A DNA stretch of 64,000 nucleotides from Chloroflexota bacterium (GCA_016190825.1 JACPPV010000023.1:62001-126000); one strand, 5' to 3'. Positions 50,141 to 60,810 are shown, counted from the stretch's first letter. Notes: generated by a model not told the origin, from the letters alone. Numbers and translations are program-made.

Positions 50141-51217
50141 TTACTTGTCTTTCCCCTCGGAATCAAAGGTTTTCGCCAATTCCTCAAGCAGGCGGCGCTG
50201 TTCCCTGGTTAGCGAATCCGGGGTCACCACTTTGATGATGACAAACTGGTCGCCGCGACCCCGCCCGTTAAGATGGGGGATACCCATGTTCTTGAGCCGG
50301 AGGACATGCCCTGCCTGACTGCCCGGCGGGACCTTCAGCCTGGCTTTATCCTTGAGGGTCGGCACCTCTACTTCTGTTCCGAGCGCTGCCTGGGCGAAAT
50401 TGATTGGCAGCTCATAGTGGATATCATCACCCTCCCGCTTGAAGAACTCATGCGTTTCGACGGCGATGGTGATATAGAGGTCGCCGGGTGAGCCGCCCCT
50501 GGCGCCGGCCTCTCCTTCTCCGCTGAGTCGCAAGCGGGAGCCATTGTCTACGCCGGCCGGAATCTGGACCATGATGTGGCGCAGTTGCTTCTCTTTGCCG
50601 GTCCCTTTGCATTGCTGGCAAGGCTTGGTGACGATTCTGCCCTCTCCGCGGCATTGGGGACATGTCGAGATGTTGGTGAAGCGGCCGAAGATACTTTGCT
50701 GCACGTGGCGGACCTGCCCGGTGCCGCCGCAGCCGGGACATCGCGTCGGTTGGCTGCCGGGGGCGGAGGCAGTGCCGTGACAAAGGGAGCAATATTCGGT
50801 ACGCAAAACACTTATTTCTTTTTCAACACCGGAAGCAGCTTCATAGAGCGTGAGAGCGATGTCATGGCTGAGGTCACGCCCCCGCTGCGGCGCCTGGCGG
50901 GCGGCTGTAGCTGCGCCACCGAAAAAGACATCGAAGATATCCCCGATGCCGCCAAAAGCGTCCGCACCGAAGGGCTGCTGACGGAAAATATCCTCGGCGC
51001 CGCCTCGGCCAAAGCGGTCATAGGCAGAGCGCTTATCCCGGTCGGAGAGCACTTCATAGGCTTCGTTGAGCTCTTTGAACTTCTGCTCCGCCTCCGGCTC
51101 ACGGTTATGGTCGGGGTGATATTTGAAAGCCAGCTTGCGGAAAGCTGTTTTTATTTCGTCATCGGTTGCTTCCCGGCTCACGCCGAGAACATCATAATAA
51201 TCGCGTTTCGTAGGCAT
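50141..51217 (-). CDS. dnaJ: Chaperone DnaJ
   Basis: The 358-residue protein has the J domain with FKYHPDHN (HPD motif), a short Gly/Phe-rich linker ([19 protein letters not shown]) and four zinc repeats ([30 protein letters not shown]). A C-terminal substrate-binding domain with [17 protein letters not shown] completes it. It delivers substrates to DnaK and stimulates its ATPase. No dnaK or grpE is adjacent, and it converges with gpsA. Confidence 0.97.
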   Translation of the reverse strand: MPTKRDYYDVLGVSREATDDEIKTAFRKLAFKYHPDHNREPEAEQKFKELNEAYEVLSDRDKRSAYDRFGRGGAEDIFRQQPFGADAFGGIGDIFDVFFGGAATAARQAPQRGRDLSHDIALTLYEAASGVEKEISVLRTEYCSLCHGTASAPGSQPTRCPGCGGTGQVRHVQQSIFGRFTNISTCPQCRGEGRIVTKPCQQCKGTGKEKQLRHIMVQIPAGVDNGSRLRLSGEGEAGARGGSPGDLYITIAVETHEFFKREGDDIHYELPINFAQAALGTEVEVPTLKDKARLKVPPGSQAGHVLRLKNMGIPHLNGRGRGDQFVIIKVVTPDSLTREQRRLLEELAKTFDSEGKDK

Positions 51218-51301
51218 GGATTTTTCCTTTTCTTGAGCGTGCAGTCATGGCCACACGATCTCATATTATAGCAGGTTCGGCTGAGATGATGTATTATTTT
51301 C

Positions 51302-51721
51302 ATGGCAAATCGCGGCTATCGTTTTGCAGGAGAGATCGTGGTTTTCTTCATAATCTTTGCCTCGTTGTTGCTTGTCGGGGGTACGTGCTGGCTCATATTT
51401 CTTCGAAGGTGGCTTCTTTGGTTCACCAGAAAAATGAACACGGAGCAGAAAGCGGCAGTGTTTTCCTCTACGCGGTTAGGACGACTGGCACTCTGGCGGC
51501 TAAGGATGTCGGGAATCTTACAAATTGCTCTGGGTTTGTCTTTGTTGGCTGCGATTCTGCCGTTTGGCTTCTTGGAACATATTCCGGGTTTCGTCTTTAT
51601 TATTCTGGTGGCATTACCGATTGTATCTGGAATGATATTGGTTCGAGTCGCAGTTATGCAAATGAGGAAGCAAAATGCCAGTCAAGCCGACAGGGGGGGA
51701 GAACCCAGCAAGAACCAGTGA
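51302..51721 (+). CDS. Small membrane protein of unknown function
   Basis: The 139-residue ORF has three hydrophobic helices (FAGEIVVFFIIFASLLLVGG near the N-terminus, ILQIALGLSLLAAILPFGFL and FVFIILVALPIVSGMILVRV) joined by basic segments, which favours it over a longer overlapping ORF lacking any pattern. It starts 84 bases from divergent dnaJ and ends just before the convergent FAH gene. No family recognised. Confidence 0.5.
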   Translation: MANRGYRFAGEIVVFFIIFASLLLVGGTCWLIFLRRWLLWFTRKMNTEQKAAVFSSTRLGRLALWRLRMSGILQIALGLSLLAAILPFGFLEHIPGFVFIILVALPIVSGMILVRVAVMQMRKQNASQADRGGEPSKNQ

Positions 51722-51729
51722 CAAGCATC

Positions 51730-52488
51730 TTATCTCTGGACCACGTAGTTCCTGAGAACGCCGATTGGCTCTATCCTTATTTCAATCGTGTCACCCGGTT
51801 TCATCGGGCCGATGCCGCTTGGAGTGCCGGTGGCAATAACATCGCCGGGCAGAAGCGTCATAACATGAGATATGAAACTGACCAGCTCCGGAACAGGGAA
51901 CACCAGGTCGGTGGTGCTTCCCCGCTGCTTGAGCTCGCCGTTTAGATATGTCTCCAGCATAACGTTTCGCGGGTCGAGTTCTGTCTCGATACACGGTCCG
52001 ATGGCAGCGAAAGTATCGAAACCTTTGGCTCGCGTCCATTGCCCGTCACGGGACTGCAGGTCACGGGCGGTCACGTCATTGAAACAGGCATACCCCAGGA
52101 CGTAGCTCAGAGAGTCTCGGACTGACACGCGCCTTGCCCTTTTCCCTATGACAACCGCCAGCTCGCCTTCAAAGTCGACCCTTTCCGAAGAAGGCGGGTA
52201 GTCAATATCTTCTTCATGGCCGATGATAGCCGTGGGGGGTTTGAGGAAGATCAAGGGATTTTCAGGAATCGGCTGGCTGAGTTCCCGGGCATGGGAACGG
52301 TAGTTGAGTCCGAGTGCTACAATCTTGGAAGGCAGGCACGGGGCAAGCAGTCTGACATCTTTCAACAGGTAAAGCTCACCGACTGGCCTGGCGTTGCGGA
52401 ATGGCGTACCTGAAAACGCATCAATGTGTTCGCTGTGTAGGATGCCGTATCTTTTCCGGCGGCCGGCGGCAAAACGAACAATCTTCAT
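51730..52488 (-). CDS. Fumarylacetoacetate hydrolase-family protein
   Basis: The 252-residue protein has the FAH core: ALGLNYRSHARELSQPIPEN, FLKPPTAIIGHEEDIDYP, the metal residues in FEGELAVVIGKRAR, NDVTARDLQSRDGQWTRAKG, and the final TGTPSGIGPMKPGDTIEI. These match 2-hydroxyhepta-2,4-diene-1,7-dioate isomerase/hydrolase and acylpyruvase relatives. The substrate cannot be told. It is divergent from argJ, with a repeat between the two. Confidence 0.92.
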   Translation of the reverse strand: MKIVRFAAGRRKRYGILHSEHIDAFSGTPFRNARPVGELYLLKDVRLLAPCLPSKIVALGLNYRSHARELSQPIPENPLIFLKPPTAIIGHEEDIDYPPSSERVDFEGELAVVIGKRARRVSVRDSLSYVLGYACFNDVTARDLQSRDGQWTRAKGFDTFAAIGPCIETELDPRNVMLETYLNGELKQRGSTTDLVFPVPELVSFISHVMTLLPGDVIATGTPSGIGPMKPGDTIEIRIEPIGVLRNYVVQR

Positions 52489-52574
52489 GAGTAAAGTAGT
52501 TTAGCGGGCTTAGTTGCCATTTGCAAGTTTTTTGTTGAGGTCGTTTTGCAAGCTATCCAGGCCGTTCGCGATGA

Positions 52575-52640
52575 GCTAGCCTGTCCTGAGCCAAGCCGAA
52601 GGAAACCATGAACGGTCCTTCGACAAGCTCTCAGGGCGAG
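52575..52640. repeat. Dispersed repeat (TTGTCGAAGG family), inverted copy 2
   Basis: CTGTCCTGAGCCAAGCCGAA, then GGAAACCATGAACGGTCCTT and CGACAAGCTCTCAGG is the reverse complement of the element at 29163. It sits in the FAH-argJ intergenic space. Confidence 0.75.
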
Positions 52641-52698
52641 CGGAATTTGTAAACAATCTTTTTGCTTCGCACCAGTTCGGTGTGATATATTCTCTATC

Positions 52699-53919
52699 GT
52701 GGAAACCAGCGAGATCAAGTTCATGGGAGGGGGTACGGTCACCTCGCCGCAGGGGTTCCATGCCGGTGCGACGAGCGCTGGAATAAGAAAGAAGGCTGAG
52801 CTCAGTCTCGACCTCGGCATTCTGTTTTCGGAGGCGCCCTGTGCCGTAGCTGGCGTGCTGACCACGAGCCGGATCAAATCAGCCCCGGTGATGCTGTGCC
52901 AGGAAAGGCTGGCACGGGGGCAGGGCATGGCTATCGTGGCGAACAGCGGCTGCGCCAACGCCTATACCGGAAAGCAAGGACTGGCTGACGCCTGCGAAAT
53001 GGCGAAGGCGGCGGCATTTGCCCTGGGCATTGACGCGGATGATGTGTTTGTAGCAAGCACCGGCGTCACGGGCAAACCTTTGCCGCTCGATATCATCAAG
53101 GATGGGATCCGCAAGATTGCCTTGTCTCCCGATGGTGGGCACGAGATGGCAAGGGCTATCATGACCACGGACACCGTGCCCAAAGAGACGGCGGTGAACG
53201 TGCGTAAAGATAGTGTGACTTTTACCATCGGCGGAATCGCCAAAGGGTCGGGCATGATACACCCGGATATGGCGACAATGCTTGCATTCCTGACGACCGA
53301 TGCCGCGGTGGAGCCGTTATTTTTGCGCGGGGCGCTCAAGCGGGCAGCAGATGTTTCATTCAATATGGTCTCTGTTGACGGGGACACCAGTCCGAGCGAC
53401 ACCGTTTTGCTGATGGCTAACGGGCTGGCAAAAAACGAGCCGATATCAGAGAGAAGTGCGATAGCGGACATTTTCGAGCGAGCACTGACAGAGGTTTGCG
53501 TCTATCTTACGAAAGCCATTGCCCGTGATGGCGAAGGAGCCACCAGGCTCATCGAGGTGAAGGTGGAGGGTGCCGCTACCGTGGTTGATGCCAGGCTCGC
53601 GGCGAGGACTATCGCCGGCTCATCTCTGGTCAAAGCCGCCGTCTATGGCGGCGATCCCAACTGGGGACGCATTGTTGCCGCGGCGGCGCGCAGCGGGGCA
53701 AAAATAATTGAGTCCAGCCTCGACCTCAATATAGGCAAAATAGGGGTGCTTCGGAGTGGCAACACCCTTGCCTTTCGTGAGGCCGATGTGGCCGAAGTTT
53801 TCAAGGGAAGCGAGGTGCTGGTCAGGCTAAATCTGAACCTGGGTACCGGTTCAGCTACTGCCTGGGGTTGCGACCTTACCCCCGAATATGTCAACATTAA
53901 CAGTCAGTATATGACGTAG
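52699..53919 (+). CDS. argJ: Bifunctional ornithine acetyltransferase / N-acetylglutamate synthase
   Basis: GTG 52699 gives 406 residues. The self-cleavage site is GSGMIHPDMATML, in which Thr is the new N-terminal nucleophile; GATSAGIRKK and NSGCANAYTGKQG are typical upstream motifs. Downstream GGDPNWGRIVAAAARSG and the C-terminal TPEYVNINSQYMT are in place. It recycles the acetyl group from acetylornithine onto glutamate, so a separate ArgA-type enzyme is not required. It opens the argJ-B-D-G-H run. Confidence 0.95.
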   Translation: METSEIKFMGGGTVTSPQGFHAGATSAGIRKKAELSLDLGILFSEAPCAVAGVLTTSRIKSAPVMLCQERLARGQGMAIVANSGCANAYTGKQGLADACEMAKAAAFALGIDADDVFVASTGVTGKPLPLDIIKDGIRKIALSPDGGHEMARAIMTTDTVPKETAVNVRKDSVTFTIGGIAKGSGMIHPDMATMLAFLTTDAAVEPLFLRGALKRAADVSFNMVSVDGDTSPSDTVLLMANGLAKNEPISERSAIADIFERALTEVCVYLTKAIARDGEGATRLIEVKVEGAATVVDARLAARTIAGSSLVKAAVYGGDPNWGRIVAAAARSGAKIIESSLDLNIGKIGVLRSGNTLAFREADVAEVFKGSEVLVRLNLNLGTGSATAWGCDLTPEYVNINSQYMT

Positions 53920-53930
53920 AGACGAAGTAG

Positions 53931-53996
53931 CAAGTAACAAGAGCCAAGTGGCAAAAGCCAAAGGACAGATGTTTGCTACTTGATACTTGTTACTTG
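53931..53996. repeat. Inverted repeat between argJ and argB
   Basis: CAAGTAACAAG (53931-53941) pairs perfectly with CTTGTTACTTG (53986-53996) around a 44-base loop. Similar AAGTACCAGG/ACCTTG-rich sequence lies at about 61745-61865. It looks like a miniature dispersed element rather than a terminator, because it has no T-run. Confidence 0.6.
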
Positions 53997-54009
53997 GTAG
54001 GTGCAGAAA

Positions 54010-54801
54010 ATGGACAATACAATCGTAGTCAAGATTGGCGGGTCAACCTTGGGCAGCCATGATACCACCATCGAGGATATTGTCACGCTGCAAAAACAGG
54101 GGAAAAGGGTGGTAGTGGTGCACGGGGGCGGCAAGGTGATTACCGAGTGGCTGGCAAAGCAAAACATCGCCAGCCTGTTTGTCCGCGGGGAGCGGGTTAC
54201 CGATCTGCTTTCTCTCGAGGTCGTGGTTGCTGTGCTCGCCGGGCTGGTGAACAAGGAAATTGTCGCCGCCATCAACTCGGCGGGAGGAAGGGCGGCCGGC
54301 ATCAGTGGCATTGATGGCGCGTTGCTCGAAGGTAAGGCGCGCGAGCCGGAAATGGGCTATGTTGGCACTGTGACCAGGGTGAACCTGACTTTGCTGGATA
54401 TGCTCCTGATGACCCGTTTCGTTCCGGTGATTGCGCCTATCGGGTTGAACGCTTTCCAGGATTTGCCCGGCGCACCAAAGGCGCTTAACATTAATGCTGA
54501 TACGGCGGCGGGCGAGATTGCCGCGGCGCTTGGCGCAGAAAGGCTGGTCTTCCTTACCGATGTCCCCGGCATTCTGGATGGGTCGGGAAAACTGCTAAGG
54601 GAGCTGTCTCCGTCGGAGGCGGGGGATTTGATCGATTCGGGGGTGGCTTCCGGTGGGATGATTCCCAAGGTACGAGCCGGTCTCCGGACGCTGTCTGTCG
54701 GAGGGACGGCGTGTATTATTGATGGGAGGGAACCGCATGCTTTGCTCAGGGAAATCGAAGGGCAGAGCAGCGGGACGACGCTGCGGGGGGAAATAAGATG
54801 A
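54010..54801 (+). CDS. argB: Acetylglutamate kinase
   Basis: ATG 54010 with AGGTG at the right distance is preferred to GTG 54001, which would be inside that site. The 263-residue amino-acid kinase has VVKIGGSTLG, VVVVHGGGKVI, LNINADTAAGEIAAALGAE, and FLTDVPGILDG. It phosphorylates N-acetylglutamate, the second step of the pathway. Its end overlaps argD by four bases. Confidence 0.95.
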   Translation: MDNTIVVKIGGSTLGSHDTTIEDIVTLQKQGKRVVVVHGGGKVITEWLAKQNIASLFVRGERVTDLLSLEVVVAVLAGLVNKEIVAAINSAGGRAAGISGIDGALLEGKAREPEMGYVGTVTRVNLTLLDMLLMTRFVPVIAPIGLNAFQDLPGAPKALNINADTAAGEIAAALGAERLVFLTDVPGILDGSGKLLRELSPSEAGDLIDSGVASGGMIPKVRAGLRTLSVGGTACIIDGREPHALLREIEGQSSGTTLRGEIR

Positions 54802-55985
54802 GCAAATGGCCTGAAGTTGAACGCAAGTACCTGATGCACACCGTTGACCGGGTGCCGGTGGTGCTGGTAAAGGGCGAGGGGGCGCGCGTCTGGGATGAAA
54901 CCGGGCGTGAATATCTTGACTTCGTTGCCGGGTGGGCGGTCAATAGCCTGGGACATTGTCACCCGGAAGTGGTGAAAGCGATCACCGAGCAGGCACAAAC
55001 GCTTATCCAGACATCGAACCAGTTCTACACTGTGCCCCAGCTTTGTCTCGCTGAATTGCTGGTGAAGCACAGCAAGCTGCAGAAGGTCTTTTTTTGCAAC
55101 AGCGGCGCCGAGGCGAATGAGGGAGCTGTCAAGCTGGCGCGGCGCTACGGCAAGCTCCATCTGAATGGTGCTTATGAGGTGATCACGGCGGCCGGCTCGT
55201 TTCATGGTCGTACGCTGGCGATGGTTGCCGCCACGGCCCAGGCCAGGCATCAGCAACCCTACATTCCTTTGCCGGGCGGATTTGTCAATGTGGCTTTCGA
55301 TGACGTAGAGGCGATAAAGGCGGCCACCACGGCCAGGACCTGCGCCGTGATGCTGGAGCCGATACAGGGAGAAAGCGGGGTAAATCTGCCTTCAGATAGC
55401 TACCTGGCTGCGGTGCGTGCCTGGTGCGACGAAAAAGGCATCCTCCTCATACTCGATGAGATTCAGACCGGCATCGGGCGGACGGGCAAACTCTTTGCGT
55501 ATGAGCACTACGGCATTGAGCCGGATATTATGACGCTTGCCAAGGGGCTGGCGAACGGCGTCCCCATCGGCGCCATCATGGCAAAGGACAGGGCGGCTGT
55601 CTTCAGCCCCGGAGAGCATGGTTCCACCTTCGGTGGCAATCCTCTTGCCTGCGCGGCCGGCTGCGCCACGGTAGGTTTCATAATTGAACATGATATTCCA
55701 GAACACGCAAAGGGCGTGGGACGATATTTCAAAATCGGGCTGCGGCAGCTACAGAAGAGGTTCCCTTTTATTACCGAGGTCCGGGGGCGGGGCCTGCTCC
55801 TCGCCATTGAATTCAACTCTGATATTGCACAGAAACTGGCCATGGCTTGCCTCGAGCGCGGTCTGCTGGTCAACCGGGTAAAGCCAAACGCACTGCGCTT
55901 TATGCCGCCTCTCACAATTGGCCCCGACGAAGTTGATCGCGCGCTTGATATCCTGGAAAGAGCGCTGGCGAGCGTGTCATGTTAA
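54798..55985 (+). CDS. argD: Acetylornithine aminotransferase
   Basis: The 395-residue class III aminotransferase contains FVAGWAVNSLGHCHPEVVKA, NSGAEANEGAVKLARR, the PLP region ILDEIQTGIGRTGKLFAYE, and the Schiff-base Lys in TLAKGLANGVPIGA. The stretch GSTFGGNPLACAAG also matches. It makes acetylornithine from acetylglutamate semialdehyde. It is followed by argG after 13 bases. Confidence 0.95.
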   Translation: MSKWPEVERKYLMHTVDRVPVVLVKGEGARVWDETGREYLDFVAGWAVNSLGHCHPEVVKAITEQAQTLIQTSNQFYTVPQLCLAELLVKHSKLQKVFFCNSGAEANEGAVKLARRYGKLHLNGAYEVITAAGSFHGRTLAMVAATAQARHQQPYIPLPGGFVNVAFDDVEAIKAATTARTCAVMLEPIQGESGVNLPSDSYLAAVRAWCDEKGILLILDEIQTGIGRTGKLFAYEHYGIEPDIMTLAKGLANGVPIGAIMAKDRAAVFSPGEHGSTFGGNPLACAAGCATVGFIIEHDIPEHAKGVGRYFKIGLRQLQKRFPFITEVRGRGLLLAIEFNSDIAQKLAMACLERGLLVNRVKPNALRFMPPLTIGPDEVDRALDILERALASVSC

Positions 55986-55998
55986 CGGAGGGTCTTTA

Positions 55999-57261
55999 AT
56001 GTCGGAAAAAGTAGTGCTGGCATACAGCGGCGGACTGGATACATCAGTCGCTATCCAGTGGCTCAAGGAGAAATATGGCGTCGATGTCATCGCCGTGACC
56101 ATAGATGTGGGCAATGAGAAGGATTTTTCTGCCGTCAGGCAAAAGGCGCTGAAGGTCGGCGCCATCAAGGCTATCGTGGTTGATGCTAAGAAAACTTTCG
56201 TTGACCATTTCGTTTTTCCGGCCCTGCAGGCGGGTGCGGTCTATGAGGGACAGTATCCCCTGGCTACGGCCCTGTCCCGCCCGCTAATGGCAAAGCTGCT
56301 GGCGGACGCCGCGCTTGAGGAGGGCGCCTCGGCAGTGGCGCACGGCTGCACCGGCAAGGGCAACGACCAGGTAAGGTTCGAGGTGGGCATCAACGCCCTC
56401 GCCCCGCATTTGAGGATAATCGCCCCCGCCCGCGAGTGGGGGATGACCCGCGAGCAGACGATCAATTATGCCGTGCGCAACGGAATCCCCGTTCCCATTA
56501 CCGTCTCCAGCCCTTACTCTATTGACGAGAACCTGTGGGGCAAGAGCATCGAGTGCGGCGCCCTGGAAGACCCCTGGGTGGAACCACCCGAAGATGCCTA
56601 TACCTGGACAAAGTCGGTGGCGAAAACCCCGGATAAGCCGGATTACGTGGAAATCGGTTTTGCGGAAGGCATTCCCCTTTCCATCGATGGGAAAGACCTG
56701 GATGGTGTTAGCTTGCTCCAGCAGTTGAATGAACTTGCCGGACGGCATGGTGTCGGCAGAATCGATCATGTCGAAGACCGGTTGGTCGGTATCAAATCCA
56801 GGGAAATCTATGAGGCGCCAGCCGCCACCGTACTGCTTCAGGCGCACCAGGCTCTGGAAGCGCTCGTCCTATCCAAGGACCAGCTCCGCTTCAAACAGAA
56901 GGCGGCCATTGAGTATGCCGACCTCATCTATAACGGTCTCTGGTTTACCCGGTTCCATCTTGATCTGGCGGCCTACGTGAAGAGTACGCAACGCTTCGTA
57001 ACCGGCACGGTGCGTGTCAAACTGTTCAAGGGAACCTCCAGCGTTGTTGGCCGCAAGTCGCCGTACTCTCTTTATAACCTGAGCCTGGCAACCTATGACA
57101 AGGGCGATAAATTCGACCAGAGTGCGTCCGTTGGCTTCATTCACATCTGGGGGTTGCCGGTGCGGAATCAAGCCCAGATTCAATTGCTCGGACAGGAAGA
57201 TGGGCCTCTGGGGCTTTCCGCCTCCAGGTCTAAACCAAGGGGCAAAAAGGCCGGCAAATGA
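55999..57261 (+). CDS. argG: Argininosuccinate synthase
   Basis: ATG 55999 follows GGAGGGT; the frame upstream is argD sequence. The 420-residue enzyme has the ATP loop [34 protein letters not shown] and the ATP/citrulline segment [17 protein letters not shown]. It condenses citrulline and aspartate. Its end overlaps argH by four bases. Confidence 0.97.
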   Translation: MSEKVVLAYSGGLDTSVAIQWLKEKYGVDVIAVTIDVGNEKDFSAVRQKALKVGAIKAIVVDAKKTFVDHFVFPALQAGAVYEGQYPLATALSRPLMAKLLADAALEEGASAVAHGCTGKGNDQVRFEVGINALAPHLRIIAPAREWGMTREQTINYAVRNGIPVPITVSSPYSIDENLWGKSIECGALEDPWVEPPEDAYTWTKSVAKTPDKPDYVEIGFAEGIPLSIDGKDLDGVSLLQQLNELAGRHGVGRIDHVEDRLVGIKSREIYEAPAATVLLQAHQALEALVLSKDQLRFKQKAAIEYADLIYNGLWFTRFHLDLAAYVKSTQRFVTGTVRVKLFKGTSSVVGRKSPYSLYNLSLATYDKGDKFDQSASVGFIHIWGLPVRNQAQIQLLGQEDGPLGLSASRSKPRGKKAGK

Positions 57262-58655
57262 GTCAGATTCGCGGTCGCTTTCGCAAGGCGGCTGATAAGA
57301 CGGCGGCAGCCTACACCGCCTCCATTTCCTTTGACCAGCGTCTTTACGTCGAAGACATTGCCGGCTCGATTGCCCATGCCCGCATGCTCGGAAAACAGGG
57401 AATTATCTCCCCCGAAGAGGCTGAGACCATCGTCAAATGTCTGCAGGAAATCAAGGATGAGATCGAGCAGGGCAAGTTCCGATTCAGGACAGAGCTGGAA
57501 GACATCCACATGAGCATCGAGGCCAGGCTTGTCGAGAAGGTGGGGGAGGCGGGGGGCAAGCTCCATACTGCCCGCTCCCGCAATGACCAGGTTGCCCTGG
57601 ATATGCGCCTTTACACAAAAAAGGTGATTGCGGAGACTTTGCTCAGGCTCAAAGGCCTTCAGCAGGCGCTGGTTGAGGTTGCCGAAACAAATCGGGATGT
57701 GGTTATGCCGGGATACACGCACCTTCAGCGCGCCCAGCCCGTCCTGCTGGCGCACCATCTGCTGGCGTATTTCGAGATGCTCCAGCGTGATGCTGATAGG
57801 TTCGGTGACTGCCTGAAGCGTGCTGATGTCATGCCCCTGGGAAGCGGCGCTTTGGCCGGCGTGGCTCACGATATTGACCGCGATTTTGTCGCTAAGGAGC
57901 TTGGTTTCAGCAGCGTGAGTCGGAACAGCATGGATGCCGTGGCCGACCGTGATTTCATCCTGGAATACGAAGCGGCGGCGAGTATCTGCATGATGCACCT
58001 GTCCCGGCTGGCTGAGGAGATAATCCTCTGGTCTTCCGCCGAGTTCGATTTCATCGAGCTTGATGATGCCTATGCCACCGGTTCGAGCATAATGCCCCAG
58101 AAGAAGAATCCTGATATCGCTGAGCTGTCGCGCGGCAAGACCGGGCGGGTGTACGGCAACCTGATGGCGCTGCTTACCACCATGAAGGGATTGCCCCTGG
58201 CTTATAACCGGGATATGCAGGAAGACAAAGAGGGCTTCTTTGACACGGTGGATACGCTTCTGTCCACCCTGGAAGTGTTTGCCGGCATGGTCAAAACATT
58301 GCGGATAAAGCCGGAGAAGATGCGGCAGGCGCTTGATAAAGGATACCTCCTCGCCACCGATCTGGCGGATTACCTGGTGAAAAAGGGCGCGGCCTTCCGC
58401 TTATCCCACGGTATTGTCGGCAAACTGGTCAGCTATGCCTTGTCTAAAGGAATATCTCTCGGGGAACTGAGCCTGGATGAATACAGGAGATTCTCTCCGC
58501 TCTTCGCGGATGATGTCCACGAAATAACCGCGGAAGCATCAATGGCTGCCAGGAACGCTAAGGGCGGCACTGCTCCGGAGCAGGTTGTCCAGGCGCTGGC
58601 GGAAGCCAGGAAAACTCTGGAAATGCCCCGGCGGCGGAAGAAAGCCTCGATATGA
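57258..58655 (+). CDS. argH: Argininosuccinate lyase
   Basis: The 465-residue fumarase-superfamily enzyme has [20 protein letters not shown], the conserved [17 protein letters not shown], and the signature loop [20 protein letters not shown] with the catalytic Ser. It cleaves argininosuccinate to arginine and fumarate, the last step. No argC or argR is in the window. The next gene is the convergent rpmB. Confidence 0.97.
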   Translation: MSQIRGRFRKAADKTAAAYTASISFDQRLYVEDIAGSIAHARMLGKQGIISPEEAETIVKCLQEIKDEIEQGKFRFRTELEDIHMSIEARLVEKVGEAGGKLHTARSRNDQVALDMRLYTKKVIAETLLRLKGLQQALVEVAETNRDVVMPGYTHLQRAQPVLLAHHLLAYFEMLQRDADRFGDCLKRADVMPLGSGALAGVAHDIDRDFVAKELGFSSVSRNSMDAVADRDFILEYEAAASICMMHLSRLAEEIILWSSAEFDFIELDDAYATGSSIMPQKKNPDIAELSRGKTGRVYGNLMALLTTMKGLPLAYNRDMQEDKEGFFDTVDTLLSTLEVFAGMVKTLRIKPEKMRQALDKGYLLATDLADYLVKKGAAFRLSHGIVGKLVSYALSKGISLGELSLDEYRRFSPLFADDVHEITAEASMAARNAKGGTAPEQVVQALAEARKTLEMPRRRKKASI

Positions 58656-58744
58656 GGCGACCAGACCAGTTAGCCATCAATTAACTATCTGGTATTGTCC
58701 CGATACATCGGGATGCCACCAAACATCCCTTGGAATTATCGTTG

Positions 58745-58951
58745 TCAGGCAACCGTAGCTGCTGCCTGCTTCCCGAGCAGCCTGTTCTGCGTGCGCAGGC
58801 ACCTCGTGCACAGGTACATCCTGGTTGGCTTTCCACCCAGTGGGATAGTTACACGGTGAACATTGGGTTCTGAACGTTTGGCCGTCCGCCGCTTTGAGTG
58901 GCTGACGTTATGTCCGAACAAAGGTGTTTTAGCACACAGTTCGCATTTCAA
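58745..58951 (-). CDS. rpmB: 50S ribosomal protein L28, zinc-binding form
   Basis: TTG 58951 lies behind AAGGAGAGG. The 68-residue protein has CELC at the start and CTRC near the end, the Cys4 zinc set of the C+ form, and the L28 signature GHNVSHSKRRTAKRSEPNVH. It is divergent from the next gene and convergent with argH. Confidence 0.95.
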   Translation of the reverse strand: MKCELCAKTPLFGHNVSHSKRRTAKRSEPNVHRVTIPLGGKPTRMYLCTRCLRTQNRLLGKQAAATVA

Positions 58952-59046
58952 TGTATCCTCTCCTTGACCACTGGTCCGGTTTACAGTAAGATTGCAACGA
59001 AATATGCTATCACAGCCAGAGGTTGCCTGGCAAGGGCAGGGTTAAT

Positions 59047-60681
59047 ATGGGGAAGATTGATTCGATCAGCGGGCAGGACCTGAGAGATATGTTCTCCACG
59101 GCTACAAGCTGGTTGGAAAAAAGTGCGGCGGATATTGATGCCTTGAATGTCTTCCCCGTTCCGGATGGGGATACGGGGACAAATATGCTTTTGACGATGC
59201 GCTCCAGCATTGAAGAGGCTTACCGCGCCCCTGACTCCAGCGCTTCGGCGGTAGTCCAGGGAATCGCCCATGGAGCACTCATGGGGGCAAGGGGCAACAG
59301 TGGGGTGATCCTTTCACAGATATGGCGTGGGCTGGCCCAGGGTCTGAAAAATAACGAATCGATTACTGCGGCTGACCTGGCTAACGCCCTCCAGCAGGCG
59401 GCTACTACCGCCTATAACGGGATCAATAACCCGGTTGAAGGCACGATTCTTACCGTGATAAAGGATGTAGCCGCTGTAGCGCGGGCACAGGTGAAAAGGG
59501 GTGATAATGATCTGGTCTCAATGATGGAAGCCGTGGTTGAGGCTGCCAGCGAATCGGTAGCGAATACGCCTAATCTGCTGCCCGTTTTGCGGAAAGCCGG
59601 GGTTGTGGATGCCGGAGGTCAAGGCCTCTACGTCCTGCTGGATGGCATCCTTCGTCACCTGAGGGGTGAAGCCGAGCAGATGCAGTTCCGCAAGCCTCAG
59701 ATCATCCCGAGCAATCTGCCCCAGCCGGTGCACGCCAACCGCTCGGCGACTGTGCTTGAAGTGCCTTACGGATATTGCACCGAATTCATGTTGAAAGGGG
59801 AAAAGCTTGCTGCGGATGCGATAAGAACGAAGCTCAAGAAAAAAGGAGAATCGTTGATTGTCGTCGGCGACGAGAGCGTGGTAAGGGTCCATATCCATAC
59901 CATCGACCCGGGAAGCATTATTCGTTACGGGACATCCCTCGGGACGCTCCACCAGGTCAGCATGCGCAATATGGACGAGCAGTACCAGGACTTCATCGAG
60001 ATGCAGAAAGAGCGTGGTCCAGCTGTTGAAATAGCTACGGTTGCTGTTGTCGCCGGGGATGGTCTGGCTGACGTCTTCACCAGCCTCGGGGTGGGAGCGA
60101 TTGTGCCTGGTGGGCAGACGATGAACCCCAGCACCAAGGAGATACTCCAGGCGGTAAATTCCCTGGCATCTGACAAGGTTATTATTCTGCCGAATAACAA
60201 AAACATAGTGATGACTGCCCAGCAGGTGCTCTCGTTGACCACGAGGGGAATTGAGATTGTGCCAACGGAGTCGGTCCCGCAGGGCATCGCTGCCCTTCTG
60301 GCTTTCGACTACGAGGCTGATTTCGAGACTAACGTCCAGCGGATGAGCGAGGCAAAATCGCGCGTGAAGACGATTGAGATTACCCGCGCGGTACGCCCGG
60401 CCCGGATGGGCAAATTAAGCATCAAGAAGAAGCAGGTTATCGGTCTGCTGGATGGGGAACTCCTGACAGCAGGCAACGATCCACTAGATGTTCTCGACAA
60501 AACCCTCTCGAAACTCTGCATGGATGCCACGCAGGTCGTAACCATCTATTACGGCGCTGACAGTTCAGCCGGGGAAGCTGAACAGATAAGCGAGCGTATC
60601 CGGAAGCAATATCCCGGGCTTCAGATTGAGGTCGTTCGCGGAGGTCAGCCGCATTACAACTACATTGTATCCATCGAGTAA
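59047..60681 (+). CDS. DAK2-domain kinase of the YloV/FakA type
   Basis: ATG 59047 follows AGGG; the earlier TTG lacks a site. The 544-residue protein begins with a dihydroxyacetone-kinase-like ATP domain (DALNVFPVPDGDTGTNMLLT, then GARGNSGVILSQIWRGLA). A middle domain (YCTEFMLKG) and a C-terminal part (IIILPNNKNIVMTAQQV-like) follow. In Gram-positive bacteria the same architecture is FakA, which with FakB phosphorylates fatty acids. A DegV/FakB-like gene lies next, which supports that reading, though the two are not proven partners here. Confidence 0.85.
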   Translation: MGKIDSISGQDLRDMFSTATSWLEKSAADIDALNVFPVPDGDTGTNMLLTMRSSIEEAYRAPDSSASAVVQGIAHGALMGARGNSGVILSQIWRGLAQGLKNNESITAADLANALQQAATTAYNGINNPVEGTILTVIKDVAAVARAQVKRGDNDLVSMMEAVVEAASESVANTPNLLPVLRKAGVVDAGGQGLYVLLDGILRHLRGEAEQMQFRKPQIIPSNLPQPVHANRSATVLEVPYGYCTEFMLKGEKLAADAIRTKLKKKGESLIVVGDESVVRVHIHTIDPGSIIRYGTSLGTLHQVSMRNMDEQYQDFIEMQKERGPAVEIATVAVVAGDGLADVFTSLGVGAIVPGGQTMNPSTKEILQAVNSLASDKVIILPNNKNIVMTAQQVLSLTTRGIEIVPTESVPQGIAALLAFDYEADFETNVQRMSEAKSRVKTIEITRAVRPARMGKLSIKKKQVIGLLDGELLTAGNDPLDVLDKTLSKLCMDATQVVTIYYGADSSAGEAEQISERIRKQYPGLQIEVVRGGQPHYNYIVSIE

Positions 60682-60810
60682 CCAGCAGGGTTACAATCGG
60701 CTTCTCGAAATCCGCCTTATCCTCTTCTCAGGAGGAGAGTGTTGAAACAGTCTTCGGGAATCCGGCCAGGCAAGCGAGGATGAATTATCGCTAAAGGAAG
60801 GAATTAATAA

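Noticed and set aside
51247-51945. A 232-codon plus-strand ORF overlapping the small membrane protein and the FAH gene
   Set aside because: Its sequence has no pattern, and it overlaps two better supported genes in other frames.
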